From: CAVTJL01 sp963735065
Lineage (GTDB): Bacteria > Pseudomonadota > Alphaproteobacteria > Geminicoccales > Geminicoccaceae
Assembly: GCA_963735065.1 (NCBI GenBank)
Contig: CAVTJL010000001.1
Span: forward strand, 2,046,001 to 2,110,000
DNA length: 64,000 nucleotides
Direction of reading: 5' to 3'
In this document: positions 63,609 to 64,000 of the stretch, one piece after another
Position numbering within the stretch: position 1 is the first letter of the stretch
Layout of the letters: every line of letters starts with the position of its first letter
Position numbers and translations under genes: made by a program
The notes under the pieces: model-generated
The model's input: the letters and a program-made list of their open reading frames with translations, nothing else
Told to the model about the DNA's origin: nothing
Databases searched by the model: none

Positions 63609-64000
63609 GTCCCTCTCGACCTTGCTGGGGCATCGCCGTGGGCTGCGGGCAGAGCTTTGTCGTCGCCGCGCATTGATCGCTCGATCTCTCACCTCGCGCG
63701 AGGCGAGGGCGGTGCCACAAGAACGTCACCTAACCCCAACGCAAAGCTAAACTTTTTGTCATCATCCACCGCCGCATCCGCCAATCCGTTGCCCCGGAAC
63801 TGTGGGCAAGTCCGGGCGGCTCTCGGGCTCGTGCAATGCTTGAATAGGGCAGGGGAAGCCTCGGGCGCTCTCCGGCGTCGGCCGGTCCCGCAACGGTGCG
63901 GGGCTGAGAGAGAGGTGAGCGCCAGGATCCATGAGGAGATCACGGAACGGATCGGGCTCGAGCGGGGCGTGGCCCCCTAGGCGAAGCCCTGGCAGGGTGG
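63609..64000. other. Window end, no confident gene
   Basis: A plus-strand frame open from 63477 to 63980 ends ARIHEEITERIGLERGVAP. The last 60 residues (from LPRNCGQVRAALGLVQCLNRAG) have plausible composition but match no family that I know. With phoX start at 63373, the region 63374-63580 also holds no recognised gene. Confidence 0.35.

Overview
The window is GC-rich bacterial chromosome. It most likely comes from an alphaproteobacterium, probably of the Rhodospirillales/Geminicoccales type. This is inferred from the end of GyrB (ALKVVNLDV), the linked order aminotransferase-hom-glpX-recJ, the cysG-DUF2849-DUF934 locus, a class I PHA synthase, a malonyl-CoA decarboxylase, and a general-stress membrane cassette behind an EcfG-like promoter. 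No taxonomic marker such as 16S rRNA is present, so the order-level placement is weak.

Layout. 1-1280: 3' part of gyrB. 1.5-4.7 kb: sugar ABC importer (binding protein plus two permeases, no ATPase). 4.7-13 kb: class V aminotransferase, PEP synthase, FAD-linked 2-hydroxyacid dehydrogenase, a racemase-like protein without its cysteines, tRNA-Arg(CCT), SNase-like protein, a small cysteine-containing secreted protein, a broken DUF2237 gene and an RlpA-like protein. 13.6-20.7 kb: glycogen phosphorylase, 2-hydroxyacid dehydrogenase, enolase-superfamily enzyme, DUF302, RidA and malonyl-CoA decarboxylase. 20.8-23.4 kb: stress/envelope cassette ending in a 24-residue membrane microprotein, then a frameshifted mntR. 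23.4-33.4 kb: surface-polysaccharide locus (CDP-sugar synthesis, two C-methyltransferase-type enzymes, Wzx-like flippase, epimerase, dioxygenase, glycosyltransferase). 33.5-40.9 kb: CoA-transferase, betaine-demethylase-like Rieske oxygenase, SDR, class I fumarase, then siroheme synthase with DUF2849 and DUF934 but no sulfite reductase. 41-43.6 kb: DEAD-box helicase and a small toxin/defence-like group (REase-fold plus HEPN-like protein, AbrB antitoxin, truncated PIN toxin). 43.9-50.7 kb: NADH-dehydrogenase-like flavoprotein, BKACE plus acyl-CoA synthetase, MscS channel and PHA synthase. 50.8-57.5 kb: OmpA-like lipoprotein, aminotransferase, hom, glpX, frameshifted recJ and tRNA-Glu(TTC). 57.5-64 kb: an accessory region with gene remnants, a beta-barrel protein, a serine resolvase with inverted repeats, a TauE/SafE permease, an IS3 scrap and a PhoX phosphatase.

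Four genes (DUF2237, mntR, a methyltransferase and recJ) are each interrupted by one single-base indel that can be placed to within a few bases. Each reads correctly on both sides. This pattern suggests residual sequencing errors as much as real decay, so none of these genes should be called dead without checking reads.

The strongest candidates for new biology are the REase/HEPN-AbrB-PIN group and the EcfG-driven stress cassette with its microprotein. Next come the branched CDP-sugar locus and the racemase-fold protein that lacks both catalytic cysteines.
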